From Bacteroidales bacterium (GTDB taxonomy: Bacteria > Bacteroidota > Bacteroidia > Bacteroidales > P3): a stretch of DNA of 64,000 nucleotides. The translations under genes were made by a program, and so were the position numbers. A model generated the notes under the pieces. That model saw only the letters and a list, made by a program, of their open reading frames with translations. It did not search any database and was not told where the DNA came from. This document shows, one piece after another, positions 26,696 through 35,719 of the stretch; within the stretch, counting starts at the first letter, position 1, and every line of letters starts with the position of its first letter. The stretch lies in contig JAFSPS010000038.1 in assembly GCA_017451385.1 (NCBI GenBank), positions 1 through 64,000 on the forward strand, given 5' to 3'.

Positions 26696-27756
26696 AACTG
26701 TTTTTCTGTGGAGATGTGATGCCAGGCGGTGTACTGCCTTATCAAACGGAATACATGACCGACGAGTTAAGAGAACTCATGCGTGGTTATGATTTTCGCA
26801 TTGGCACTCTTGAATCGGCCATAGGCACAGATTTGCCTTATGACCCTATCAAGATGGCTGGACGCAAGAACATCGTCTACGCACGCAATGAGGATTTCTT
26901 TCGTGTGAAAGAGATGGGCTATGATGTAGTGTCGTTGGCTAATAATCATGTGTGGGATCTTGGTGAGGATGGTTTAAAAAGCACTATCAACATCCTCAAG
27001 GAAAACAATATACTCTACTGTGGGGCTGGGATGAATATTGAGGAGGCATCGCGTCCTGCAGTTATCGAAAAAGATGGTCTGAGGATAGCAATTCTTGCCT
27101 ATTGTATGTATGGCAATCAGTATCTCGGGTACGTTGAATTGGCAGGTCCCAACAAGGCTGGTATCAACCCCTTGGATATTGACAAAGTGATTGCGGATAT
27201 AAAGAAATACAAGACCGAGTATGACCGCGTCATTGTAATGCCGCACTGGGGGCGTGAGTATAGACATCATCCTCTTATGATATGTATCTCCATGGCTAAG
27301 CAGATGGTTGAAGCAGGTGCTGATGCAGTCCTCGGCAGCCATCCCCATCAGGTACAGCCTTTTCTCACGCTCAAAGGGAAGCCAGTGTGTTTCAGTATGG
27401 GCAACTTCCTCTTCCCCGACTTCTATATGTATCCTCCACGTCCTATTTGGTATCCTGACAAAGATGAAGATTTGTCTAAGATAAAAGATGTTGTAGCTTA
27501 TCCGTTCCCAATAGATGAACCTATTCGACAGGTGTGGAATCCTGTCTCGCGTTATGGATGCGTTGTCTCTATGGAAATTGGTAAGGGGAAAGATACGGCA
27601 AAGGCTATTTTTGTCCATGCAACAGATGATAACATTGAAGAAGTTTGCCACAATCTCCCTGCCGATATTGACTATAAGCTCCGTAAATTCGGGCGAATGA
27701 TAAAATATCCGCTCGCCCGCATCTACTACAAGATAAAAAAGAAACTACATCTATGA
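26692..27756 (+). CDS. CapA-family metallophosphatase-like protein (first copy)
   Basis: The 354-residue protein carries the PGA_cap signatures: FFCGDVMPGG at 4-13, TLESAIG near 39-45, SLANNHVWDLGEDGL near 82-96, MPHWGREY near 183-190 and GSHPHQVQP near 215-223. The D-x-H, N-H, H and H-x-H residues form a two-metal site as in calcineurin-like phosphoesterases. CapA/PgsA is needed for poly-gamma-glutamate capsule in Bacillus, where its exact reaction is unsettled. There is no signal peptide, so it is probably cytoplasmic here. It overlaps both neighbours by 4 bases. A second copy lies at 32282. Confidence 0.9.
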   Translation: MKLFFCGDVMPGGVLPYQTEYMTDELRELMRGYDFRIGTLESAIGTDLPYDPIKMAGRKNIVYARNEDFFRVKEMGYDVVSLANNHVWDLGEDGLKSTINILKENNILYCGAGMNIEEASRPAVIEKDGLRIAILAYCMYGNQYLGYVELAGPNKAGINPLDIDKVIADIKKYKTEYDRVIVMPHWGREYRHHPLMICISMAKQMVEAGADAVLGSHPHQVQPFLTLKGKPVCFSMGNFLFPDFYMYPPRPIWYPDKDEDLSKIKDVVAYPFPIDEPIRQVWNPVSRYGCVVSMEIGKGKDTAKAIFVHATDDNIEEVCHNLPADIDYKLRKFGRMIKYPLARIYYKIKKKLHL

Positions 27757-28511
27757 ATATGAAAAATAAAATAAAGGAACTGCTGAAATGTAATCTTTGG
27801 AAGACTGTCTATTTCAATTTTAAGATGTTGCCATTTAGCCAGGCGAAGAAGTTGCCTATTTGGTTCTATGGCAAGACGGACTTTAGGTCGCTGAAAGGCA
27901 ACGTCGAATTAGTTGGAAGTACGTATAGTGGGATGGTTTCGGTCGGAAAACAGGATGTATATGTTGATACCAATGTGCAAAACACTATTTGGACTATTAA
28001 TGGCACATTACGATTAGAAGGACCAATAAGATTTTTTAGGGGTTCCTATGTTTTAGTCGCAAAACGTGGTGTATTGGATATTAAGTCAAAACCTACAGAG
28101 TTAGGCATCACTAAGATCGGTTCAAACATACATATCTTTTGTTTTGACAAAATAACCATAGGGTATTGCACCAGAATAGCTTGGGACTGCCAGATTTATG
28201 ACAGTAGTTTCCATTACATAGAATACCTTGGCAAAAACGAAAAGCCTGCTACGCTTTCTAAGCCTGTCGTTATCGGCGACCATGCATGGATTGGCAATAG
28301 AACAACCATATCCAAAGGAACTGTTATCCCTAATTATGCAATCGTAGCATCCAATAGTCTGGTAAACAAGGATTTTTCAGAGGCTGGAGAAAATATTTTA
28401 CTCGCTGGATTGCCTGCCAAAGTAAAGGCATCTGGACTTCGTCGTATATTCGACAGAAAGATAGAACGTGAACTTGACAAGCAGTATAATTATTCTCGTA
28501 CTGGCTTATAA
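27753..28511 (+). CDS. Left-handed beta-helix acyltransferase
   Basis: The 252-residue protein has hexapeptide repeats from about 60 to 215, clearest in VVIGDHAWIGNRTTISKGTV near 170-189, with the final NSLVNKDF and GLPAKVKASG signature of WbbJ/Maa-like O-acetyltransferases. An expected catalytic His lies in the SSFHYIE segment near 151. The likely role is acetylation or other acylation of a sugar in the repeat unit, with acetyl-CoA as donor. The start at 27753 overlaps the capA stop by 4 bases; an alternative Met is two codons later. Confidence 0.85.
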   Translation: MNMKNKIKELLKCNLWKTVYFNFKMLPFSQAKKLPIWFYGKTDFRSLKGNVELVGSTYSGMVSVGKQDVYVDTNVQNTIWTINGTLRLEGPIRFFRGSYVLVAKRGVLDIKSKPTELGITKIGSNIHIFCFDKITIGYCTRIAWDCQIYDSSFHYIEYLGKNEKPATLSKPVVIGDHAWIGNRTTISKGTVIPNYAIVASNSLVNKDFSEAGENILLAGLPAKVKASGLRRIFDRKIERELDKQYNYSRTGL

Positions 28512-28535
28512 TTAATTTTTAAGACATTATTTACT

Positions 28536-29765
28536 ATGAACAAAATTATAAAACTCATCAAATTTGTTTTTAGTCCTTATCTTAACAGGCGCCATGAGAT
28601 GCAGCGCAAGCGTATGGAACGTGAGAAATTGGAGACTTTTGCTGCAACGGTTAGTTCGGACCCAACTGAGATTAGCCGCATAGCTGATGATTATAAGCAC
28701 CTCTACGATACAAAGGGCATCAATGAAGATGAATATCGCGACTTTGAGTTCCACAAACGTAGCGAGACTTTCAAGCAGAGCTTCCTTGGCGAGAATGAAC
28801 AGCGCTTTTATCTTAACTATCTCAACCCCGTGAAATACTATTCCTTTGCTCGCAATAAGTTCGTTGCTCACAAGATGATGGAGGGTACTGGCATCCGCAC
28901 GAGTCAGCTCTACTGCTATTATTACCCTGAAGCGCGCTATGATGGAGACAACATCGACTATGCGAGCAACGTGCGGGATGTCGTCCGCATTCTGAACGAT
29001 AAACAGGTGCAGTCTTGCGTTATTAAGACCACGGAAAGTTCGCACGGCGAGAACGTGTGGGTCATCAAAGATATAGACTATGGCACCTACGACGCTGTAA
29101 TGACACGTTTTGATGGTCAGAACATCCGCCTCTCCGATGTGCTTGGGAAAAACCCTCTGATATTTGAGAGCGTGGTGAGACAGACTGCTCAGTTCTCCAG
29201 TTTCAATGCCTCGTCGGTTAACACTGTGCGTTTTATGACAGCTCTCTATCCTGATGGGTCTGCTCGCGTCCTTGCAACATTCATCAAGATTGGACGTGCG
29301 GGTAAGTGTGTTGACAATGCTGGCGATGGTGGTAATGTTGATGTATGTGTAGATGTTGATACTGGCGAGATAAAATATGCCATCCAGTTCGACGGCTGGC
29401 ACAATGTCAAGGAGATAGACAACCACCCCGACAGTGGCAACCCTCTCAATGGCGTTGTTATCGAAAATTGGGAGGCTATCAAGGCTGATGTCATTAAGTT
29501 CCAGCAAGCCTTCCCCTACTGCAAGGCTGCTGGATGGGATATTGCCATTACAGATGATGGCCCTGTGGTCATAGAGGTCAATGACTTCTGGGATCGTACA
29601 GGACAGTTCTTCATCCGCCGTGGTTGGCGTGATGAAATTCGTGACTGCTATATTGCGTGGAAGAAGACGGGTGCCAAGTATTCACTGTGGCGTCAGCAGA
29701 ACCCATTGATGTTGGAGCATCTGTTGCGCATCACGGGATGTGCCGAGTATGTAACATCCGACTGA
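28536..29765 (+). CDS. Sugar-transfer-associated ATP-grasp protein (first copy)
   Basis: The 409-residue protein is recognised as the ATPgrasp_ST family. After a helical, basic head (about 1-60) come VIKTTESSHGENVWVIKD near 167-184 (ATP-binding loop), SSVNTVRFMT near 226-235, a basic-Gly loop AGKCVDNAGDGG near 258-269, and GWDIAITDDGPVVIEVND near 331-348 with the metal-binding Glu/Asn pair. ATP-grasp enzymes join a carboxylate to an amine through an acyl phosphate. This subfamily is found next to glycosyltransferases and its substrates are not established. The paralogue is at 31083. I infer attachment of an amino acid or other amine/acid to the polymer. Confidence 0.85.
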   Translation: MNKIIKLIKFVFSPYLNRRHEMQRKRMEREKLETFAATVSSDPTEISRIADDYKHLYDTKGINEDEYRDFEFHKRSETFKQSFLGENEQRFYLNYLNPVKYYSFARNKFVAHKMMEGTGIRTSQLYCYYYPEARYDGDNIDYASNVRDVVRILNDKQVQSCVIKTTESSHGENVWVIKDIDYGTYDAVMTRFDGQNIRLSDVLGKNPLIFESVVRQTAQFSSFNASSVNTVRFMTALYPDGSARVLATFIKIGRAGKCVDNAGDGGNVDVCVDVDTGEIKYAIQFDGWHNVKEIDNHPDSGNPLNGVVIENWEAIKADVIKFQQAFPYCKAAGWDIAITDDGPVVIEVNDFWDRTGQFFIRRGWRDEIRDCYIAWKKTGAKYSLWRQQNPLMLEHLLRITGCAEYVTSD

Positions 29766-29827
29766 TGAAACATAATCTTGATTAAATAAACAGATAATAA
29801 TATCCCCAATACTAAAAAACAAAAGTT

Positions 29828-31036
29828 ATGAAAATTGCACTTATTAAAGAGACAAAAATACCGGAAGACAACCGTGTGGCGTTGGCTCCTAAGCAGGTAG
29901 CAGACCTTAATCGTCGTTTCCCTCAACATGAGATTGTCGTCCAATCGAGTGACATCCGTGGCTATTCGGATGATGAGTACCGTGCGGAAGGCGTTAAAGT
30001 TCTTTCGGATATTTCGGATTGCGATATCCTTTTTGGAATTAAGGAGGCACAAATAGCAAGTCTGATTCCTAATAAGCATTATTTCTTTTTTGGTCACATC
30101 GCTAAATTGCAGGAATACAACCGTCCATTGCTGCAGGCTTTCATTGAGAAGAAGATTACCTTCTGTGATTATGAGTATCTCGTTGACGACCGCGGCCTTC
30201 GTGTCTGTGCCTTCGGATGGTGGGCCGGCGTGGTAGGCGCATACTATACTTTGCGTGGCTATGGCTTGAAGCATAAACTCTACGAGCTCCCCAAACCCGA
30301 CCGCCGCTTCACCCTTCAGCAGCTGCTGAAGGCGTTGCAAAGTGTTGACATGCCAAAAGTAAAGGTTCTCGTTACGGGTGCTGGACGTGTGTCGCAGGGA
30401 GCGCAGTATGTACTTGACAACATTGGTGCCGTGAAGATGAGCGAAGAGGCCTACCTCTTGACAGATAAGGTCAATAAGCTCAGCTATTGTGTGGCGGATG
30501 TTGACCGTCTTGTAAAACGCAAGGATGGTGGAGTCTTTTCATGGGAGCATTTCACTAAGCATGCTGGAGAGTACGTGAGTGACTTCATGCGTTTTGCTTG
30601 TCAGACGGATGTTCTTATATCTGCGCACTTCTGGGCACAGGATGCTCCGGTTTATCTTGATGTTGATGACTTGCGTCGCGAGGATATGCGTATCCGCATG
30701 ATTGGCGATGTTACGTGTGACATCATGGGCAGTATCAAATCGACGGTCCGTCCTGCTACCCATGCCGACCCGTACTACGACTACAACCCACAGACCGAGA
30801 AGGACGAACCCGCATTCTCATCGGATAAGAATATTTCAGTCATGGCTGTTGATACTTGCCCCAACGCATTGGCTTTGGACACCAGCGAATATTTTGGTAA
30901 GATGCTCATGGAGCATGTCTTCGAACCGCTACTCAGTGGCAAACACAGTGCTGTCATTGACCGTTCGATGATACTGAAGGAAGGCAGCCTCACTGACCGT
31001 TTTGCCTACCTCAAGGACTTTGCCGAAGGAAGATAA
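29828..31036 (+). CDS. Saccharopine/alanine dehydrogenase-like enzyme
   Basis: The 402-residue protein has the AlaDh/PNT N-terminal domain (KIALIKETKIPEDNRVAL at 2-19, with R16), then GIKEAQ with K72 and FFGHIAK with H90. These match the catalytic Lys/His pair of saccharopine dehydrogenases. The Rossmann NAD loop is GAGRVSQG at 184-191. Family members reduce or oxidise C-N bonds between amino acids and keto acids (saccharopine, alanine, opine-type compounds). Inside a polysaccharide locus between two ATP-grasp genes, it may make an unusual amino acid for attachment to the polymer. Lysine metabolism is the alternative, but no lysine genes are nearby. Confidence 0.8.
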   Translation: MKIALIKETKIPEDNRVALAPKQVADLNRRFPQHEIVVQSSDIRGYSDDEYRAEGVKVLSDISDCDILFGIKEAQIASLIPNKHYFFFGHIAKLQEYNRPLLQAFIEKKITFCDYEYLVDDRGLRVCAFGWWAGVVGAYYTLRGYGLKHKLYELPKPDRRFTLQQLLKALQSVDMPKVKVLVTGAGRVSQGAQYVLDNIGAVKMSEEAYLLTDKVNKLSYCVADVDRLVKRKDGGVFSWEHFTKHAGEYVSDFMRFACQTDVLISAHFWAQDAPVYLDVDDLRREDMRIRMIGDVTCDIMGSIKSTVRPATHADPYYDYNPQTEKDEPAFSSDKNISVMAVDTCPNALALDTSEYFGKMLMEHVFEPLLSGKHSAVIDRSMILKEGSLTDRFAYLKDFAEGR

Positions 31037-31082
31037 GAATTATTTTATAACAAAAAGGAAGCAATATAAATAAGTGATTGAA

Positions 31083-32216
31083 ATGATGCAAACAATAAAA
31101 AAAATAGTAAAGAACAGTCTCACTATCTATCGTATGAAGAAGCGTGAGAATGAGTTTAAGAAAGAGATTGAGGCGAGTTATAAAAAGTTGGAACAGCACC
31201 GTAGCCTCACAAAAGAACAGGAGAAAGAGGTGCAGGACTTCTATAAAAGTCTTATAGGCAAAAAAGTGCCACTCATTTGGCATAAGTACTTCTACTCGCG
31301 TACTGGTCATTTTACGAAGGAGTATGTGCCTATCGGAATCCACCATTGTGAGATTATTCCGCGTGCCAACGACTGGCGTTTCCTCTATGCATATAATGAC
31401 AAAAACATCACCGACTTGCTCTTCCCTGGCGAGAATGTAGCACGCTCCATCTTGAAGAAGATGAACGATTATTACTACTTCGAGGGGAAACCGGTCTCGG
31501 AGAAGGAAGCCATAGAGTTGTGCGCCAATTTGAAAGATGTCATCATCAAGCCCTCGCGCGAAACTCAGGGTCGTGGAGTGCAGCTCTTCTCGGCCACCGA
31601 TGGCGTTACAGACATCAATGGCATGACGATCGCGAAACTTTTCGAGGAGTATCAGCACAACTTCATGATTCAACGCCGTGTGCATCAGCATAAGGATCTC
31701 GCGGCTCTCAATCCCACGTCTGTCAATACCCTACGTGTTGTCTCTTTCCGTTCTGGCATGGAGGTGCTGATAGTCTACAGCGTGATACGTATCGGTCGCA
31801 AAGGTCAGGTCATCGACAACCAGTGTGCCGGTGGCATCAGCACTATGGTTGGCCCCGACGGTCGTCTCTCGAAGAATGCCTTTGGTGGCTACACTACGGA
31901 TAATGTTCCGAAAACCGACACCGGCATCGTCCTCGAAGGCTATCAGTATCCTTCCTATGACAAGGCCATCGCTTTTGTCAAGCGTCTGCATATGCAGTTG
32001 CCTTTCTTCAATATGATTGGTTGGGATGTGGCTATAGAGGAAAATGGAGATCCCATCCTAATTGAGTTCAACAACAACCCACAACTCAGTCAGTCAGCCT
32101 TTGGCTCTGGCTACGGCAAATACACAGAACGCATTATCCGCGAGACTTGGGCCGAGCCACACTACAACACACGCTTTCCTCTGATGACGGACCATGTAAA
32201 GCCTGAAGAGAATTAG
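31083..32216 (+). CDS. Sugar-transfer-associated ATP-grasp protein (second copy)
   Basis: The 377-residue protein is of the ATPgrasp_ST family. The start is placed at the ATG at 31083; a second ATG follows directly and a GTG lies 9 bases upstream, and an AAGGAAG ribosome site precedes them. Key regions: a basic coiled head (about 1-60), DVIIKPSRETQGRGVQLF near 155-172, NPTSVNTLRVVSF near 211-223, the glycine-containing NQCAGGISTMV near 248-258, and GWDVAIEENGDPILIEFNNNP near 315-335. It shares the overall plan of the 28536 copy (TSVNTLR/SSVNTVR, GWDxAI) but is clearly diverged, so the two may act on different substrates. Confidence 0.85.
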   Translation: MMQTIKKIVKNSLTIYRMKKRENEFKKEIEASYKKLEQHRSLTKEQEKEVQDFYKSLIGKKVPLIWHKYFYSRTGHFTKEYVPIGIHHCEIIPRANDWRFLYAYNDKNITDLLFPGENVARSILKKMNDYYYFEGKPVSEKEAIELCANLKDVIIKPSRETQGRGVQLFSATDGVTDINGMTIAKLFEEYQHNFMIQRRVHQHKDLAALNPTSVNTLRVVSFRSGMEVLIVYSVIRIGRKGQVIDNQCAGGISTMVGPDGRLSKNAFGGYTTDNVPKTDTGIVLEGYQYPSYDKAIAFVKRLHMQLPFFNMIGWDVAIEENGDPILIEFNNNPQLSQSAFGSGYGKYTERIIRETWAEPHYNTRFPLMTDHVKPEEN

Positions 32217-32281
32217 TTTACATGGTTGGTGAAAATTTCATGTGGTTCTTTTTGTTCTGTATGACAGCAAGATTATAAATT

Positions 32282-33421
32282 ATGGTTAAACTATTCTTTG
32301 CTGGAGACTTTTGCTCCTTCCCACCCGCAAGTGGAATATCTGTTGATAATGTTTTGAAATCCATGATAACAGGGAGTGATTTTGCAATTGTTAACTTTGA
32401 GGTGCCTCTTCGTCCTTCGGATGTTAGCTTGCCATGGCAGCATGTGCGTCGGTTCTATCAGAGCGATGATGTACCTCAGTTTCTGAAAGGATTAGGTTTT
32501 AATCTTTTTCAACAGGCTAACAATCATGCATTTGATTGGGCTAATGAAGGATTTTTGAAAACCAAACAGGCGTTGGGCGATGCTGCTTTTGGTGCTGGTA
32601 CCTACGATGAAGCCTATCAAGTGAAAATTGTGGAGTGTAATGGACTGAAAATTGGATTTATGGCTTTATGCTATGCCGCATACACAGGTGTTTTCAAGGA
32701 CCCTCTCAATCATGATGGATTCGGATGTGCCTATATCAACGATTTGCGAGTCAATCACGACATTATAGACGCTCGCAAGAAAGTGGATTTCCTCTTCGTT
32801 CTACCACACGATGGCATAGAGTATGTTGATATTCCTATGCCAGAGGTCATAGCACGTTATCGTGACTTTATAGACTATGGTGCTGATGCTGTGATAGGAG
32901 GACACCCTCATTGCCCACAAGGATGGGAGGTGTATAAAGGAAAACCTATTTTCTATAGCTTAGGCAATTTTTTGTTCAACAGTATGGAAGGCTATGACTT
33001 TCGTGCCAAACGACCACATTGGTATGAGGGATTATGTGTCAGCATGACTATTGATGATGACAAGCGGATGAGTTATGAAGTTGTCAATACTCGCAATGTT
33101 GACAACCGTGCTATCGTCATTGATAATGATTCTGTACGACAGGAATACAATGTGACGAACTGTCAATATCTGACAGACAAATCTGCCTACGAAAAATGTC
33201 TTCGGAAGATATGCGACACGCTTGGAATGGAACAGGAACTTTTCATTTTGGATAGAGTTTTCCACAGACGGTCGTTCAAACCTGCAATTAAGAGATTTAT
33301 AAATCTCTTGAAATTGAGAAAGACAAAGTCTCATATTGATGACCGTGATATGTTGTATTTACTTATCAACGATGCTCGAAGGTCGGTTTTAGAGAGAACG
33401 TTGAGAAGAATAATAGTTTGA
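32282..33421 (+). CDS. CapA-family metallophosphatase-like protein (second copy)
   Basis: The 379-residue protein has the PGA_cap motifs FFAGDFCSFP at 5-14, NFEVPL near 38-43, QQANNHAFDW near 77-86, LPHDGIEY near 173-180, GGHPHCPQG near 205-213 and SLGNFLFNS near 225-233. It is a distant paralogue of the protein at 26692, with an extra C-terminal helical section of about 80 residues. There is no signal peptide. Metal-site residues are intact, so it should be active. Two CapA copies in one locus suggest two different polymer substrates or two steps. Confidence 0.88.
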   Translation: MVKLFFAGDFCSFPPASGISVDNVLKSMITGSDFAIVNFEVPLRPSDVSLPWQHVRRFYQSDDVPQFLKGLGFNLFQQANNHAFDWANEGFLKTKQALGDAAFGAGTYDEAYQVKIVECNGLKIGFMALCYAAYTGVFKDPLNHDGFGCAYINDLRVNHDIIDARKKVDFLFVLPHDGIEYVDIPMPEVIARYRDFIDYGADAVIGGHPHCPQGWEVYKGKPIFYSLGNFLFNSMEGYDFRAKRPHWYEGLCVSMTIDDDKRMSYEVVNTRNVDNRAIVIDNDSVRQEYNVTNCQYLTDKSAYEKCLRKICDTLGMEQELFILDRVFHRRSFKPAIKRFINLLKLRKTKSHIDDRDMLYLLINDARRSVLERTLRRIIV

Positions 33422-33500
33422 AAACAACTTGTTACAAAATACAAATTGGGATTACATACCAAAAAAGTACTGCAAAACGATAAATTTAAATTGATGACTT

Positions 33501-34406
33501 ATGACACCTCCACGGAATAGACTTAATCGATATCTTATCGGTGCCCTAATACGTTGGGGACAGCACCTGCCTGACCGCACCTATGTTGAGCTAATGTTTT
33601 GGCTCAAAATGGGGCGTAGATTAAACCTCGATAAACCAACTCTTTTTAATGATAAGATACAGTGGATAAAACTATATGATCATAACCCCAACTATCCTAT
33701 TTATGCAGACAAATATGCTGTTAAAGAATTTGTTGAGAAGAAGATTGGGAAAGAGTTTATCATTCCGACGTTGGGTGTATGGGATAGTATTGAGGAAATT
33801 GATTGGGACAATCTTCCCAACCAGTTTGTCATAAAAACTACCTTTGGCGGTGGCGGCGATGGGGTGGTCATATGTAAGGATAAAAGTCAAATCAGCATAG
33901 AGGAAATCAAAGATAAACTATTACGAGGTAGTAAAGTTGACTTATACAAACGGTATAAGGAATGGGTATATAAGGATATTCCGAAGCGCTTTATAGCCGA
34001 ACAGTATATGCAGAACGGGCAGGATGCTGTACTCACCGACTACAAATTCTCTTGTTTTAATGGCAATGTCCACGATGTGATGGTATGCCTTGACCGCAGT
34101 GGGATAGACACCAAATTCTATTTTTTCGATAGGGACTGGAATCTGCTTCGTATCAACAAAATGGGTAAGGAAGCTCCAGCTGATTTCACTGTCGAAAAAC
34201 CTACGTGCATGGACGAAATGTTCGAATTGGCGGCTAAATTATCGGAAGGGATTACTTATGCTCGTGTAGATTTGTATTCGATTAACAACCATCCATATTT
34301 TGGCGAAATAACATTGTTGCCAAATAGTGGTTATGGACGTAACTTCTTGTTGGAGACGGAACGCTTATATGGCGATTTGATGCAGTTGCCCCCTAAAACA
34401 AAGTAA
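33501..34406 (+). CDS. TupA-like ATP-grasp protein (first copy)
   Basis: The 301-residue protein is recognised as the TupA-like ATPgrasp family: FNDKIQWIKLYDHNPNY near 50-66, YADKYAVKEFV near 69-79, then FVIKTTFGGGGDGVVICKD near 110-128, DYKFSCFNGNV near 178-188, and ARVDLYSINNHPYFGEIT near 253-270 with the metal ligands. TupA is required for teichuronopeptide (a glucuronate/glutamate polymer) in alkaliphilic Bacillus. Homologues in Bacteroidota are often labelled glycosyltransferase. The locus also makes UDP-glucuronate, consistent with amide bonds at uronic acid carboxyls. Confidence 0.85.
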   Translation: MTPPRNRLNRYLIGALIRWGQHLPDRTYVELMFWLKMGRRLNLDKPTLFNDKIQWIKLYDHNPNYPIYADKYAVKEFVEKKIGKEFIIPTLGVWDSIEEIDWDNLPNQFVIKTTFGGGGDGVVICKDKSQISIEEIKDKLLRGSKVDLYKRYKEWVYKDIPKRFIAEQYMQNGQDAVLTDYKFSCFNGNVHDVMVCLDRSGIDTKFYFFDRDWNLLRINKMGKEAPADFTVEKPTCMDEMFELAAKLSEGITYARVDLYSINNHPYFGEITLLPNSGYGRNFLLETERLYGDLMQLPPKTK

Positions 34407-34542
34407 CGATATCTGCTATAAAATTGATTCTCTATGCTGGGAATAGACATTTAATAAGTATTGAATTAAGAACTTTTATGTTTTGTAGTCTTGAACAATA
34501 AAGGTCCACTAATCATAATTAGCAAAAATGATACTTTAGACA

Positions 34543-35673
34543 GTGCAGTATATTCTAACCATATTAGTTGCTCTCATCCTTTCCAGTCGGTATTCCAAAA
34601 CAGGGGATTTAAGACTTTTAAAACTGCCATATTCGGTTTTATGCTTATGGAATATTTTGTTTTTTGGGCTTCGCTATCGTGTTGGTTTGGACACGCTAAA
34701 CTATATGGATAACTATTGGAAGATACTTCCAATAGATGGTCTGACTATCTCTGATTTTATGGGATTGCATCATGCGCCTCTGTATGCGCTCCTGGAGTCT
34801 ATATGTAAAACCATATCTCCGGAGTTTTGGGTATTGCAGATTGCCGTTGCTGCCATTTTCAATATAATTCTTTTTATTTTTTTGAAGAAGCACTCTGTTA
34901 ATCCGTACCTATCCTTTGCAATTTATTTCTTTGTGACGGCTCCTCATTTCAATACGAATCTCATGCGAGAATCTCTGGCAATTGCTATGTTCTTGTTGAA
35001 TTATGATAATTATAAAGAAAGAAGATGGAAAAAATACTATTCGATGTCGTTATTATCAATAGGATTTCATTATTCAGCTTTTATCATTTTGCTCTTCCCA
35101 CTGCTTAGAAATATACGTTTCAATAAAACTTTTCTATGGGTTGTAATTGCTTTCTCCGTTTTTTGTGCTTTTTTTGTTGGTATGTTACTTCCTCATCTTC
35201 CATCGGGTATTATTTATGATGAAATAAACAGAAAAATTAGACGAATGGGTTTTTATAATATCAATTGGTTTATAATGCATTTTATTCGTTATGCCCTTGC
35301 ACCTTTACTTTTGTTGCTTTTGTCAAGAAGATATAAATTAAATGAACTACATGAGAATATATTGTGCATCTATCTGCTTCTTTGCGTCGGCATATTCTTT
35401 TATGAAATGTTTTTTGTGAGATTTACTAATTATCTTACAATATTATTGTTTATCTATATCGCTAATTATGTCAAATCTCGATATGTAGTTTTTGATTATA
35501 AAATGTATGTTCTGATACCTCTTTTGGCTGTAAACATTTGGTATTATGCTTCTCGCGGACATTACGAAAACTATTATCCATATCATTCTGTTTTCAATCC
35601 CGTTGAGGATGACAAACGCGAGTTAAGGCGTGACCGCATGATTGAAGAGTCTAATTCCAATGTGCAAATGTAA
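34543..35673 (+). CDS. EpsG-like polysaccharide polymerase
   Basis: The 376-residue membrane protein has about 10-11 hydrophobic segments and the EpsG-family signature: FFGLRYRVGLDTLNYMD near 40-56 and the SISLL-like RESLAIAMFLLNY near 139-151. EpsG proteins are Wzy-type polymerases or related factors. A GTG at 34543 is taken as the start because no in-frame ATG precedes the first membrane segment. The GC content is lower than that of most genes in the window, typical of transferred polymerase genes. A 136-base gap precedes it. Confidence 0.82.
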   Translation: MQYILTILVALILSSRYSKTGDLRLLKLPYSVLCLWNILFFGLRYRVGLDTLNYMDNYWKILPIDGLTISDFMGLHHAPLYALLESICKTISPEFWVLQIAVAAIFNIILFIFLKKHSVNPYLSFAIYFFVTAPHFNTNLMRESLAIAMFLLNYDNYKERRWKKYYSMSLLSIGFHYSAFIILLFPLLRNIRFNKTFLWVVIAFSVFCAFFVGMLLPHLPSGIIYDEINRKIRRMGFYNINWFIMHFIRYALAPLLLLLLSRRYKLNELHENILCIYLLLCVGIFFYEMFFVRFTNYLTILLFIYIANYVKSRYVVFDYKMYVLIPLLAVNIWYYASRGHYENYYPYHSVFNPVEDDKRELRRDRMIEESNSNVQM

Positions 35674-35719
35674 TTGCTAAAAACTGGTAACAAAAAGCTT
35701 TAATACAACACTTATACAT

